Positions 1 through 8,080 of a DNA stretch of 64,000 bases are shown here, in pieces (position 1 is the first letter of the stretch; every line of letters begins with the position of its first letter). Under the pieces are notes generated by a model. That model did not search any database and was not told the origin of the DNA. It saw nothing but the letters and a program-made list of their open reading frames with translations. Source of the stretch: Leuconostoc citreum. Lineage in GTDB: Bacteria > Bacillota > Bacilli > Lactobacillales > Lactobacillaceae. The DNA is taken from the NCBI RefSeq assembly GCF_004354555.1, contig NZ_PUFH01000006.1, positions 1-64,000 of the forward strand. The letters run 5' to 3'. The translations under genes were made by a program, and so were the position numbers.

Positions 1-459
1 GCTGGTATTGTGTCAGGTGGCAAATTGGTGAGTGGTTATGGGCACCCAGAAGCTGGACATATTTTCTTGCAAAAGCATCCTGAAGATCACTATGAAGGTC
101 ATTGTCCATTCCACGGGGATAATTGTTTGGAAGGCTTGGCAGCTGGTCCAGCCATTGAAGCGCGTTGGCATAAGAGTGCTAAAGAAATTCCTGACGGAGA
201 TAAGGCATGGGAAATTGAAGCCTTTTATCTAGCACAAGCAGCGCTAGACTATACCATGATTTTGCGACCAGAAAAGATTGTTTTTGGTGGTGGTGTGCCA
301 CATCGCGAAACCTTATTCCCATTGATTCGTGCGAGTTTTGCTGAACAAATGAGTGATTATTTAGATGTACCTGATTTAGAAGATTACATTGTGCCAGTAG
401 CTAACGGCGATAACGCTGGTATTCTTGGTTGCTTCTATTTGGCTAAAACATTGTTGTAA
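1..459 (+). CDS. ROK-family sugar kinase, probably fructokinase (5' end missing)
   Basis: This is the C-terminal part of a ROK-family sugar kinase. The reading frame is open from the first base, so the gene begins upstream of the window. The visible 152 residues contain the zinc-binding signature of ROK kinases: a His in GHPEAGH followed by a Cys/His run (HCPFHGDNC). A late glycine-rich FGGGVP segment and a terminal GDNAG segment follow. The HPEAGH and CLEGLAAGPA segments resemble LAB fructokinases, which phosphorylate fructose to fructose-6-phosphate in the cytoplasm. Fructokinase is therefore my preferred call over glucokinase or mannokinase. Substrate specificity is inferred from family resemblance only. 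No convincing terminator follows before the next gene's promoter. Confidence 0.85.
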   Translation, partial: AGIVSGGKLVSGYGHPEAGHIFLQKHPEDHYEGHCPFHGDNCLEGLAAGPAIEARWHKSAKEIPDGDKAWEIEAFYLAQAALDYTMILRPEKIVFGGGVPHRETLFPLIRASFAEQMSDYLDVPDLEDYIVPVANGDNAGILGCFYLAKTLL

Positions 460-471
460 AATTCTTACTTT

Positions 472-506
472 TTGTCAACGTTATGGTTCTATGTTATTAT
501 TAACAT
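472..506 (+). promoter_or_regulatory. hxlR promoter with dyad operator over the -10
   Basis: TTGTCA (472-477) and TATTAT (495-500) are 17 bp apart. A perfect 6-bp dyad, ATGTTA (491-496) and TAACAT (501-506) around TTAT, covers the -10 hexamer. The next gene encodes an HxlR-type repressor, so this dyad is a candidate autoregulatory site. Binding is inferred. Confidence 0.5.
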
Positions 507-530
507 ATCAATAATTTCGAGGGCAATCTC

Positions 531-893
531 ATGACAAAAACAATAGATAATACAGAGAGTATTCTATGCCAAAATTTTACTAATACATTTCAAATTTTAG
601 GCAGAAAATGGAACGGACTCATTATTGAGACGCTCCTCATTAGTGGACCAAAACGATTTTTGGAACTTTCGAGAGCCATTGTGAGTTGCTCTGACCGTGT
701 GTTAGTTGAGCGACTCAAAGAGTTAGAATCCGTACACTTGGTTAAGCGTGTAACATATGATAATTCTAGCTTAATTGAATATAAATTAACTGAGGCTGGT
801 GAGGCGATGCGGCCGATGATGGCTGCGATACACGAGTGGTCCGATAAATATAATGATGTCACGCAAGCAAAACATGCAGACAGTAATGACTGA
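531..893 (+). CDS. HxlR-family winged-helix transcriptional regulator
   Basis: A 120-residue DNA-binding protein. Most of its length is the HxlR winged helix. It opens with the family's typical Cys near the N-terminus (ILCQNF), followed by the GRKW segment, a RFLELSR recognition region, RVLVERLKELE, and a wing ending in a YKLTEAGEAM motif. HxlR proteins act as dimers and often sense electrophiles, disulfide stress or formaldehyde through that N-terminal Cys. The start follows GAGGGC at a suitable distance. The gene is monocistronic as far as can be seen, between its own promoter and the pheS leader, with no divergent target gene beside it. The regulated gene therefore cannot be read from context, and it may control itself through the promoter dyad. 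Confidence 0.85.
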   Translation: MTKTIDNTESILCQNFTNTFQILGRKWNGLIIETLLISGPKRFLELSRAIVSCSDRVLVERLKELESVHLVKRVTYDNSSLIEYKLTEAGEAMRPMMAAIHEWSDKYNDVTQAKHADSND

Positions 894-918
894 GCATGAT
901 ATACTATAAGTGATTTAA

Positions 919-1156
919 TATAATTTTACACGGAGAGTGGCCTAGTAATTGCGTTTTTCATGTTAAGCGAGTGATATATTTGGTGTAAATATCATCATGC
1001 AACGATGCAATGAATTTCAGTCATGAGTGTTTGGTTTAATCACCAACGTAAGACTGCGTTATAGTCCTAGAGCTGGTAATTTATCAGAAAATTGGGTGGT
1101 ACCACGGTTGTTTGACGTCCCATGTTATCTTAAGAGAAGATAACATGGGATTTTTT
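919..1156 (+). promoter_or_regulatory. T-box riboswitch (Phe) with terminator, upstream of pheST
   Basis: This fills the roughly 315-base gap between the HxlR gene and pheS. TATAAT at 919-924 is a likely -10. The T-box core around 1091-1107 reads GGGTGGTACCACGG, whose UGGU bulge would pair with the ACCA end of an uncharged tRNA. The intrinsic terminator is a perfect 14-bp stem (1118-1131 with 1137-1150) followed by six T. In Stem I an AGTA on the 5' side (about 944-947) faces GAA at 1012-1014, as in the loop-E motif. This leaves TTC (1016-1018) followed by A as the Phe specifier codon. Uncharged tRNA-Phe should favour the antiterminator and switch on pheST. The Stem I pairing was worked out by eye. 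Confidence 0.93.
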
Positions 1157-1210
1157 GTTGCAACAGGATTAGATTAGATAAACTAAATGGCATAATAGAG
1201 AGGAAAAATG

Positions 1211-2260
1211 ATGAGTTTAATTGAAGATCTTAAAGCCTTAAAAGCGACAGCTGTCGCAAGAATTAATGCTACTGAAGCGGATGTTGAAGCGCTAAGAGTG
1301 AGCTTATTAGGGAAAAAAGGTGAGTTAACGGCCTTATTAAAGGGTATGAAGGATGTTGCGCCAGAAGAGCGTAAAACGGTTGGTGAAATTGGAAACGATG
1401 TTCGCCAAACGATTACGACCCTGTTAGCACAAAAAAAGGCAGCAGAAGAAACGGCACGACTAAATGAGCAATTAGCTGCTGAAACAATTGATGTGACATT
1501 GCCAGGTAGTGCACACCAAGTTGGTCAGCCCCACGTTTTGCAACAAATCATCGATGAAATAGAACAGCACTTTTTGGGATTAGGGTTTGAAATCATTGAT
1601 GACATTGTTGATTCGCCAGAGGTTGAAACGGATGAATATAATTTTGAACGTGAAAATCTACCTAAAGACCATCCAGCACGTGATATGCAGGATACCTTTT
1701 ATATTACGCCAGAAATCTTATTACGCACACAAACTTCACCTGTGCAGTCACGCTCGTTGGAAAAACATGATTTTTCAAAAGGACCATTAAAAATGATAGC
1801 GCCAGGCAAGGTGTATCGTCGTGACACTGATGATGCGACACATTCGCACCAATTTCATCAGGTCGAAGGGATGGTTGTCGGCGAAAATATTACCATGGCC
1901 GACTTAAAGGGCACGTTGTTATCAATCATGCAAAAGTTATTTGGCGAAAAGCATCAAATTCGTATGCGACCATCTTATTTCCCATTTACGGAACCTTCAG
2001 TTGAAGTAGACGTATCTTGGAATGAAGTCACGCCAGATATGAAACCAGAGGATATTGAATGGATTGAAGTGCTTGGTGCAGGCATGACCCACCCGAATGT
2101 TTTGCGAATGGATGGTATTGATCCGGAAAAATATAGCGCGTTTGCCTTTGGCTTAGGACCAGATCGCTTTGCTATGTTGAAGTACGGTGTAGATGATATT
2201 CGTCAATTCTATTTGAACGATGTTCGCTTTTTGTCACAGTTCAATCGAAAGGGAAATTAA
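1211..2260 (+). CDS. pheS: Phenylalanine--tRNA ligase alpha subunit
   Basis: Catalytic subunit of the alpha2-beta2 phenylalanyl-tRNA synthetase, which charges tRNA-Phe in the cytoplasm. The N-terminal ~100 residues form the tRNA-binding coiled coil (a GKKGELT motif is visible). The class II core follows, with motif 2 around [18 protein letters not shown] and motif 3 in [13 protein letters not shown]. The region after VDVS, which in B. subtilis carries a Cys-rich CxxC pair as I recall it, is here a Cys-free acidic linker ending in WIEVLGAGM. Two ATGs stand in tandem (1208 and 1211). AGAGG at 1199-1203 fits the second slightly better. The T-box lies just upstream, and pheT begins two bases after the stop. 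Confidence 0.97.
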   Translation: MSLIEDLKALKATAVARINATEADVEALRVSLLGKKGELTALLKGMKDVAPEERKTVGEIGNDVRQTITTLLAQKKAAEETARLNEQLAAETIDVTLPGSAHQVGQPHVLQQIIDEIEQHFLGLGFEIIDDIVDSPEVETDEYNFERENLPKDHPARDMQDTFYITPEILLRTQTSPVQSRSLEKHDFSKGPLKMIAPGKVYRRDTDDATHSHQFHQVEGMVVGENITMADLKGTLLSIMQKLFGEKHQIRMRPSYFPFTEPSVEVDVSWNEVTPDMKPEDIEWIEVLGAGMTHPNVLRMDGIDPEKYSAFAFGLGPDRFAMLKYGVDDIRQFYLNDVRFLSQFNRKGN

Positions 2261-2262
2261 CA

Positions 2263-4722
2263 ATGAAGACAAGTCTAAAATGGTTAAATGAGTATTTAGA
2301 AGAAAGCGTTGCCGTAGATGAACAATCAGCTGCTGATTTGGCTGAACGTATTGAACGAACAAGTGTTGAAGTTGATTCAGTCACAACACTGGCTGGTAAG
2401 CAAGATGGTTTAGTTGTTGCTCAAGTCAAAACGGTAGCACCACACCCAGATTCAGATCATATGGTGATTACCCAGGTTGATATAGGCCAAGATGAGTTGA
2501 TTCAAGTTGTTACTGGCGCACCAAATGTTGCTGAAGGACAATATGTTATTTTGGCACAAGTTGGGTCACATATCATTGATCATAATACCGATGATATAAT
2601 AGAAATAAAGCAGGCGACACTGCGTGGTGAAACTTCATTTGGTATGCTAGTGGCACTGCAAGAGATTGGGTTTGATAATAAAATTGCTCCTAAGGATTTT
2701 GATGCGGGCATCTATGTTTTTGGCGAAGAAGATAATGTGCATGCTGGCGATGATGCCATTGCTATTTTGGGCATGAATGAACCGGTCATAGATACAGATT
2801 TGACACCCAATCGCTCTGATATGCTATCAATGCTGGGTACAGCTTATGAGTTTGGCGCAATGCTTGGCATAAAAGTTGTCATCCCCGATTTTGATTTAGT
2901 TGAATATGAGCCGTTGGCAGCCGACCAGATTCAAATATCGGTCGAAAGTGATGAACTAGCGTCGAAATATGCTGTTCGTGTCATTAATAATATTACAGTG
3001 AAAGACTCACCACTTTGGTTGCAAAAGCGTTTGTGGAATGCGGGGATGCGACCAATTAATAACGTTGTTGACATCACGAATTACATGATGTTAGTTTATG
3101 GGCAACCACTGCACGCGTTTGACTTAGATAAATTAACAACAAAACAGTTAGCAGTACGCCGCGCCAAAAACAATGAACAACTCACCACGCTTGATGGCCA
3201 AACGCGTCAATTACGAGCCGGCGAAGATATTGTTATTGCAACAAATGATGCACAACCATTGATGTTAGCCGGTGTGATGGGTGGTATGAGCTCTGAAGTT
3301 GATCGTTCGACCAAAAATATTGTGATTGAGTCGGCTGTATTTAACCCAAGTTTAGTACGTGCTACCGCTCGACGTCACAACATTCATTCCGAAGCGTCAT
3401 CACGATTTGAACGTGGCGTGAATAGTGATCATACGTTTACAGCCTTAGACCATGCTGCAAGTTTGGTAGACACATTAGCTACAGGGCAAGTTGCACGCGG
3501 ATTACTGACTGCTGTCAACCAACCGCGTGAAGCAATCCAACAAGCGATAACTGTTAATCGCGTGAATCATATCCTAGGCACAACGTTGACACTAGCTGAT
3601 GTGACGACTATCCTCGACCGTTTAGCATTTGAGTACACGATAGTGGATTCGAAAATTAACGTTGTGTTACCAGCGCGTCGTCCAGATATGAGTATTGAAG
3701 CAGATTTAATTGAAGAAATTGCTCGACTGTATGGTTATGATAATTTACCGGTTACTTTACCATATGGGCCAACAACACCAGGCAGCCTGACCAAAGCACA
3801 AAGGCAAATTCGTGCTAGTCGGAAAATTTTGGAAAGTTTGGGCATGAACCAAGCGATTTCATACGCCTTAACAACACCTGAAAAAGCGCAACAGTTCGCA
3901 GAAAACCCAGCAGCCAAAGTGGTAACATTAGATTACCCAATGAGTTCTGATCGTACAACAGTACGGCAAAACTTATTAGCTGGTTTACTAGAAGATGTTG
4001 CGTATAATGTTAATCACAGTGTGCGAGATATTGCACTCTATGAGCAAGGTCGTGTATTTGTGGCCAATGGCAAAAACGAATTGCCAACTGAAATTGAACA
4101 TTTGGCTGGTGTACTGACTGGCAACATTGTTGAGTCATCTTGGCAACAAGAAAAAGCAGAACGTGTTGTTGATTTTTATGATATAAAGGGTATTGTTGTA
4201 GCTTATCTAGAGCAAATCGGTGTTAAAAACGTGCGGTACGTTGCGACTGACCGTCACGCTAATATGCACCCAGGGCGAACTGCCGATATATACACTGATG
4301 ATGTTTATCTCGGCTTTGTCGGTCAAATTCATCCTAAAATGACACGTGCTAAAAAAATGACACCAGTGTATGGTTTTGAGTTGAATTTGTTTACTGTCAT
4401 GTCTGCTGCAAAGGAAACAGTAAGTTATCAACCGGTGACACGATTCCCACAAGTAAGCCGTGATGTTGCGCTGTTGATAAACGACACAATCACAAATGAA
4501 CAAGTGATGACAGTTATCCACCAAGCTGCAGGTAGTAAGCTAGCTGATGTGACACTATTTGATGTTTATGCAGGAGACAAACTCCCAACCGGTAAAAAGT
4601 CGTTAGCTTATCAGTTAACCTATCAAAATAATGAAGGCACACTAGTCGAAGCAGAAGTTAATGATGATTTTGAGGTTGTCACAAAAGCCCTTGTAGCTGA
4701 GTTGGGTGCAGACATTCGGTGA
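2263..4722 (+). CDS. pheT: Phenylalanine--tRNA ligase beta subunit
   Basis: Partner of PheS in phenylalanyl-tRNA synthetase, providing editing and tRNA binding. At 819 residues it is the usual bacterial length or slightly above. In order: a B1 segment, an EMAP-type tRNA-binding OB fold (about residues 40-150), the B3/B4 editing domain (about 210-390, containing RPINNVVDITNY), the B5 domain (about 405-480), the core-like region (GYDNLPVTLP onward) and the C-terminal FDX-ACB anticodon-binding domain (from YQPVTRFPQVSRDVA to the end). I find no cysteine in the whole protein. Even the common QIVCGAPN motif reads QVVTGAPN. It is translated with pheS across a two-base gap. Confidence 0.97.
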   Translation: MKTSLKWLNEYLEESVAVDEQSAADLAERIERTSVEVDSVTTLAGKQDGLVVAQVKTVAPHPDSDHMVITQVDIGQDELIQVVTGAPNVAEGQYVILAQVGSHIIDHNTDDIIEIKQATLRGETSFGMLVALQEIGFDNKIAPKDFDAGIYVFGEEDNVHAGDDAIAILGMNEPVIDTDLTPNRSDMLSMLGTAYEFGAMLGIKVVIPDFDLVEYEPLAADQIQISVESDELASKYAVRVINNITVKDSPLWLQKRLWNAGMRPINNVVDITNYMMLVYGQPLHAFDLDKLTTKQLAVRRAKNNEQLTTLDGQTRQLRAGEDIVIATNDAQPLMLAGVMGGMSSEVDRSTKNIVIESAVFNPSLVRATARRHNIHSEASSRFERGVNSDHTFTALDHAASLVDTLATGQVARGLLTAVNQPREAIQQAITVNRVNHILGTTLTLADVTTILDRLAFEYTIVDSKINVVLPARRPDMSIEADLIEEIARLYGYDNLPVTLPYGPTTPGSLTKAQRQIRASRKILESLGMNQAISYALTTPEKAQQFAENPAAKVVTLDYPMSSDRTTVRQNLLAGLLEDVAYNVNHSVRDIALYEQGRVFVANGKNELPTEIEHLAGVLTGNIVESSWQQEKAERVVDFYDIKGIVVAYLEQIGVKNVRYVATDRHANMHPGRTADIYTDDVYLGFVGQIHPKMTRAKKMTPVYGFELNLFTVMSAAKETVSYQPVTRFPQVSRDVALLINDTITNEQVMTVIHQAAGSKLADVTLFDVYAGDKLPTGKKSLAYQLTYQNNEGTLVEAEVNDDFEVVTKALVAELGADIR

Positions 4723-4738
4723 CCATAGGCAAATTGAT

Positions 4739-4792
4739 TTGAGTTCAAGAAGAATTCACTGTATAATTAAAAACGGACTATAACGTTTTTTA
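4739..4792 (+). promoter_or_regulatory. murA promoter and leader hairpin
   Basis: TTGAGT (4739-4744) and TATAAT (4762-4767) have a 17-bp spacer, close to the sigma-A ideal. Just downstream, TTAAAAACG (about 4767-4775) and CGTTTTTTAA (about 4784-4793) form an AT-rich hairpin directly before the AAGGAAAA ribosome binding site. It could stop read-through from pheT or shape murA translation. Confidence 0.6.
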
Positions 4793-4802
4793 AGGAAAAT
4801 TC

Positions 4803-6089
4803 ATGGCTAAAATAATTATTCGTGGTGGCAAACGTCTCCATGGTGAAGTCACAATCGGTGGTGCAAAGAATTCAACAGTTGCACTTATTCCAGCTGCAAT
4901 ATTAGCTGATACACCGGTTAAGTTCGACACCGTACCGCAGATTCTTGATGTTAAAAACTTACAATTAATTTTGGATGCAATGAATGTGCATTCCAATTTT
5001 GAAAATGGTAATTTAGACATTGATCCAACGCAAATCACGGAAAGTGAATTGCCAAGTGGCGCGATTAAGTCTTTGCGTGCCTCATATTATTTTATGGGGG
5101 CATTACTAGGACGCTTTAATCGCGCAACAGTTACTTTCCCTGGTGGTGATAATTTAGGTCGTCGACCAATTGATCAACATATTAAAGGATTTGAAGCACT
5201 TGGTGCAACAGTCACTGAAACTAATGACATTATCCATATTGATGCCACTGAAAATGGCTTGATTGGTGCACGTATAGCATTGGATACTGTATCGGTTGGG
5301 GCTACCATTAACATTATTTTGGCTGCCGTGCGTGCTAAAGGGCAAACTATACTTGAAAATGCTGCTCGTGAGCCAGAAATTATTGATATTGCAACATTTC
5401 TAAATAACATGGGTGCCAATATTCGTGGGGCTGGAACAGATACTATTCGTATTGCTGGTGTACCAAGTTTGAAAGCGCGTAACACGCATACAGTGATTCC
5501 AGATCGTATTGAAGCCGGTACTTATATGAGTATGGCTGCTGCTTTTGGTGACGGAGTCACAATCAAAAATGTTATTCCAGAGCACTTGGAGTCATATACC
5601 TCAAAACTCATTGAGATGGGGGTTAATTTGGATATTGGCGAAGATGCCATACATGTTTACCCTTCAGACCAATTGCAACCAGTTAGTATCAAGACCATGC
5701 CTTATCCTGGGTTTGCAACTGATTTACAACAGCCCATTACACCATTACTATTAATGGCCAATGGGGAAAGCATGATTCAAGATACCATTTACCCTAAGCG
5801 TGTGAAGCATATTGCAGAATTACGTCGTATGGGTGGAGACGTTGATTCTGAAAAGCCAGGGCATATTCGTGTCAATTATTCACCGAGATTAATTGGTACA
5901 GATGTAGAAGCTGCTGAAATACGTGCTGGCGCAGCTCTTGTGATAGCAGCAATTATGGCTGAAGGTGAGACGGTTATCAATGATGCAGATCATATTTTGC
6001 GAGGATATGATCGGATTCAAGATAAGCTAACTGCCTTAGGTGCAGATGTTTCAATTGAAGGCATTGACTTGATTAATTTAATGCCGTGA
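4803..6089 (+). CDS. murA: UDP-N-acetylglucosamine 1-carboxyvinyltransferase with Asp in place of the active-site Cys
   Basis: MurA transfers enolpyruvate from PEP to UDP-GlcNAc, the first committed step of peptidoglycan synthesis. The 428 residues cover the whole EPSP-synthase-like fold: [10 protein letters not shown] near the start, an [10 protein letters not shown] segment, [10 protein letters not shown] mid-protein, and a C-terminal RGYDRI. In E. coli the mobile loop reads PGGC with Cys115 as the fosfomycin target. Here it reads PGGD, with Asp116 encoded at 5148-5150. The same Cys-to-Asp change occurs naturally in Mycobacterium and is known to give fosfomycin insensitivity while keeping activity. 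The gene has its own promoter and stands alone. Many LAB carry two murA paralogs, and I cannot tell which this is. Confidence 0.95.
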   Translation: MAKIIIRGGKRLHGEVTIGGAKNSTVALIPAAILADTPVKFDTVPQILDVKNLQLILDAMNVHSNFENGNLDIDPTQITESELPSGAIKSLRASYYFMGALLGRFNRATVTFPGGDNLGRRPIDQHIKGFEALGATVTETNDIIHIDATENGLIGARIALDTVSVGATINIILAAVRAKGQTILENAAREPEIIDIATFLNNMGANIRGAGTDTIRIAGVPSLKARNTHTVIPDRIEAGTYMSMAAAFGDGVTIKNVIPEHLESYTSKLIEMGVNLDIGEDAIHVYPSDQLQPVSIKTMPYPGFATDLQQPITPLLLMANGESMIQDTIYPKRVKHIAELRRMGGDVDSEKPGHIRVNYSPRLIGTDVEAAEIRAGAALVIAAIMAEGETVINDADHILRGYDRIQDKLTALGADVSIEGIDLINLMP

Positions 6090-6193
6090 ACCATTGATAA
6101 AATATGTTGCAACGTAAATCATGATATGATAAACTATACTAGTTATATACTGACTCTGTTACAGAAGTTTCAGGGCGCTAAGGAGAAATAGTT

Positions 6194-6460
6194 ATGCAAG
6201 CAGAAATCCACCCAAATTACCGTCCAGTTGTTTTTCTTGATGCAACAACAGGTAAGAAGTTCTTGTCAGCTTCTACTGTTACATCAAATGATACAACTGA
6301 ATTTGAAGGTCAAGAATACCCAGTTATCCGTATGGATATCACATCTGACTCACATCCATTCTACACTGGTAAGCAAAAGTTCACGCAAGCCGATGGTGCA
6401 GTCGACAAGTTCAACAAGAAGTTTGCTGGATTTGGTTTTAAGAACAACGAAGACAAGTAA
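6194..6460 (+). CDS. rpmE2: 50S ribosomal protein L31 type B
   Basis: An 88-residue ribosomal protein of the large-subunit central protuberance. It begins [14 protein letters not shown] and has the type-B layout with an extended middle ([19 protein letters not shown]) and a C-terminal helix rich in Lys/Phe (KFNKKF). It lacks the zinc-binding Cys residues of the C+ form, as type-B L31 normally does. Type-B forms usually replace the zinc form under zinc shortage, but in many lactic acid bacteria they are the only version. A strong ribosome binding site (AAGGAG) precedes the ATG, and a clear terminator follows. Confidence 0.96.
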   Translation: MQAEIHPNYRPVVFLDATTGKKFLSASTVTSNDTTEFEGQEYPVIRMDITSDSHPFYTGKQKFTQADGAVDKFNKKFAGFGFKNNEDK

Positions 6461-6471
6461 TTGTTCTTAGT

Positions 6472-6507
6472 AAAAGCGTTCACGGTAGTGAGCGCTTTTA
6501 TTTTTTA
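6472..6507 (+). terminator. rpmE2 terminator
   Basis: AAAAGCG (6472-6478) pairs with CGCTTTT (6493-6499), and an inner TCAC/GTGA closes the loop. A T-rich tract follows. Confidence 0.85.
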
Positions 6508-6590
6508 TTCATCTTATTATTGAGAAATGGAGGGCATATTGTTATTGCAGCTTTGCTATTTGGTTTTGCGATAATCATATGTTGTGTATA

Positions 6591-7967
6591 ATGTCGAGAA
6601 CAATTCTTCCAGTTAAATTACATGAAATAATCGTTGCAACGGTTGATGATATTAGACTTGATGGCATGGGGATTGTCTATGTCACGTCAAAATATCCATT
6701 GTATATTGCCGATGCGATTCCTGGCGAAATGCTCAAAATTGAAGTTATTCAAGTTGATAAATTTTCCGGCTATGCTAAAATTATCGAGCGATTAACAGTT
6801 TCTGATCAACGTCAGGACAGTCAAAGGCAATATTTAATTGAGGCGGGAACAGCACCATTAGTTAATTTGAAATATGAGGCACAACTCGAATTAAAGCGGC
6901 AACAGGTAAAGCGTTTATTTGAAGCACAAAATATTGAAGTTGTTGTTGATAGTACGATAGGTATGGCCAACCCTACCTATTATCGTAATAAGACAATTGT
7001 GCCTGTTAAATGGCAAAATGGTCATTTAACTAGTGGTTTTTATCGTCGTGGAACACATGAATTGGTTCCTATGACTGATTATTTCGTCAATGATGCCAAC
7101 ATCGACCAAGCGATTATTACTGTACGTGAAGTATTAGAAAATTATCAAATTAGTGCTTATGATCCTGATACACAGGTGGGCGCTATTAGATATATTATGA
7201 TTCGCCGTGGCTATTATTCACATGAATTGATGGTGGTTCTCGTCGCAAATGATGCGCAGATTAATCATGAGTCGGCAATTACACAAGAATTACGACAAAA
7301 CCTCCCTGAACTTAAGAGTCTGATTTTTAATTACAGTCCTAAAAAAGATTATGTGTTGTTGAGTCCAAATAATCGGACATTATGGGGAGAAACGGCTATT
7401 AAGGATACCTTGTTAGGTTATACTTTTCTCATTGGCCCAAACTCTTTTTATCAAGTTAATCCACAGACTACAGAGGTGTTGTACGATTTAGCGGCGCGTA
7501 AAGCTGATTTAAAAACAACAGATATTGTTATTGATGCTTATTCAGGTATTGGCACAATTGGTATCACGGTGGCTAAACAGGTTCGAAAAGTACTTGGGGT
7601 TGAGGTTGTACCTGGTGCTGTGGCAGATGCACAATTAAACATGCGGATGAATCACGTCGATAATGCGGAATACATTTTGGCAGATGCGCCACAACAATTT
7701 AAATTATGGCAAGAAGCCAACCTACAACCTGATGTGGTCTTTGTTGATCCACCGCGGCGGGGATTAACCAATGCGTTGATTAAAGCAACGACAGATATGG
7801 CTCCTGACAGGATTGTATATGTCAGTTGTAATCCTGTCACATTAGTTCGTGATGCGTCAGAATTAGTGCAGCAAGGTTATCATATTGACGGACCAGTATT
7901 GCCAGTGGATCAGTTCCCACAAACATCGCATGTAGAAAGTATTACAGTATTTAAGAAAAATTCTTGA
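6591..7967 (+). CDS. rlmD: 23S rRNA (uracil-C5)-methyltransferase, RlmCD type, without iron-sulfur ligands
   Basis: A TrmA/RumA-family enzyme that makes 5-methyluridine in 23S rRNA using SAM. Gram-positive relatives (RlmCD) modify U747 and U1939, so the exact targets are inferred. An N-terminal TRAM domain (about the first 60 residues) is followed by the catalytic fold: QVNPQTTEVLYD, the SAM loop DAYSGIGTIG, FVDPPRRGL, and the catalytic Cys in VSCNP. The usual cluster segment CGGCQLQHLSYE reads AGTAPLVNLKYE, so the [4Fe-4S] cysteines are absent. The start is uncertain. ATG at 6579 gives four more residues, the ATG at 6591 is chosen as nearer the TRAM domain, and neither has a clear ribosome binding site. 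Confidence 0.9.
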   Translation: MSRTILPVKLHEIIVATVDDIRLDGMGIVYVTSKYPLYIADAIPGEMLKIEVIQVDKFSGYAKIIERLTVSDQRQDSQRQYLIEAGTAPLVNLKYEAQLELKRQQVKRLFEAQNIEVVVDSTIGMANPTYYRNKTIVPVKWQNGHLTSGFYRRGTHELVPMTDYFVNDANIDQAIITVREVLENYQISAYDPDTQVGAIRYIMIRRGYYSHELMVVLVANDAQINHESAITQELRQNLPELKSLIFNYSPKKDYVLLSPNNRTLWGETAIKDTLLGYTFLIGPNSFYQVNPQTTEVLYDLAARKADLKTTDIVIDAYSGIGTIGITVAKQVRKVLGVEVVPGAVADAQLNMRMNHVDNAEYILADAPQQFKLWQEANLQPDVVFVDPPRRGLTNALIKATTDMAPDRIVYVSCNPVTLVRDASELVQQGYHIDGPVLPVDQFPQTSHVESITVFKKNS

Positions 7968-8080
7968 TATAATATACGTATGACAGAAACACCGCGTATC
8001 ACCAAGATGGCTATATGATATTGTTGTATGTCATGTACAAAATTGGCTAGATAAAACGGTGCTTTTATTTTGGAGATAAA

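Noticed and set aside
4207-4524. Cys/His-rich minus-strand ORF of 105 codons in pheT
   Set aside because: It is antisense to the conserved C-terminal region of PheT and has no expression signals. Its high Cys content is opposite to the real genes of this window.
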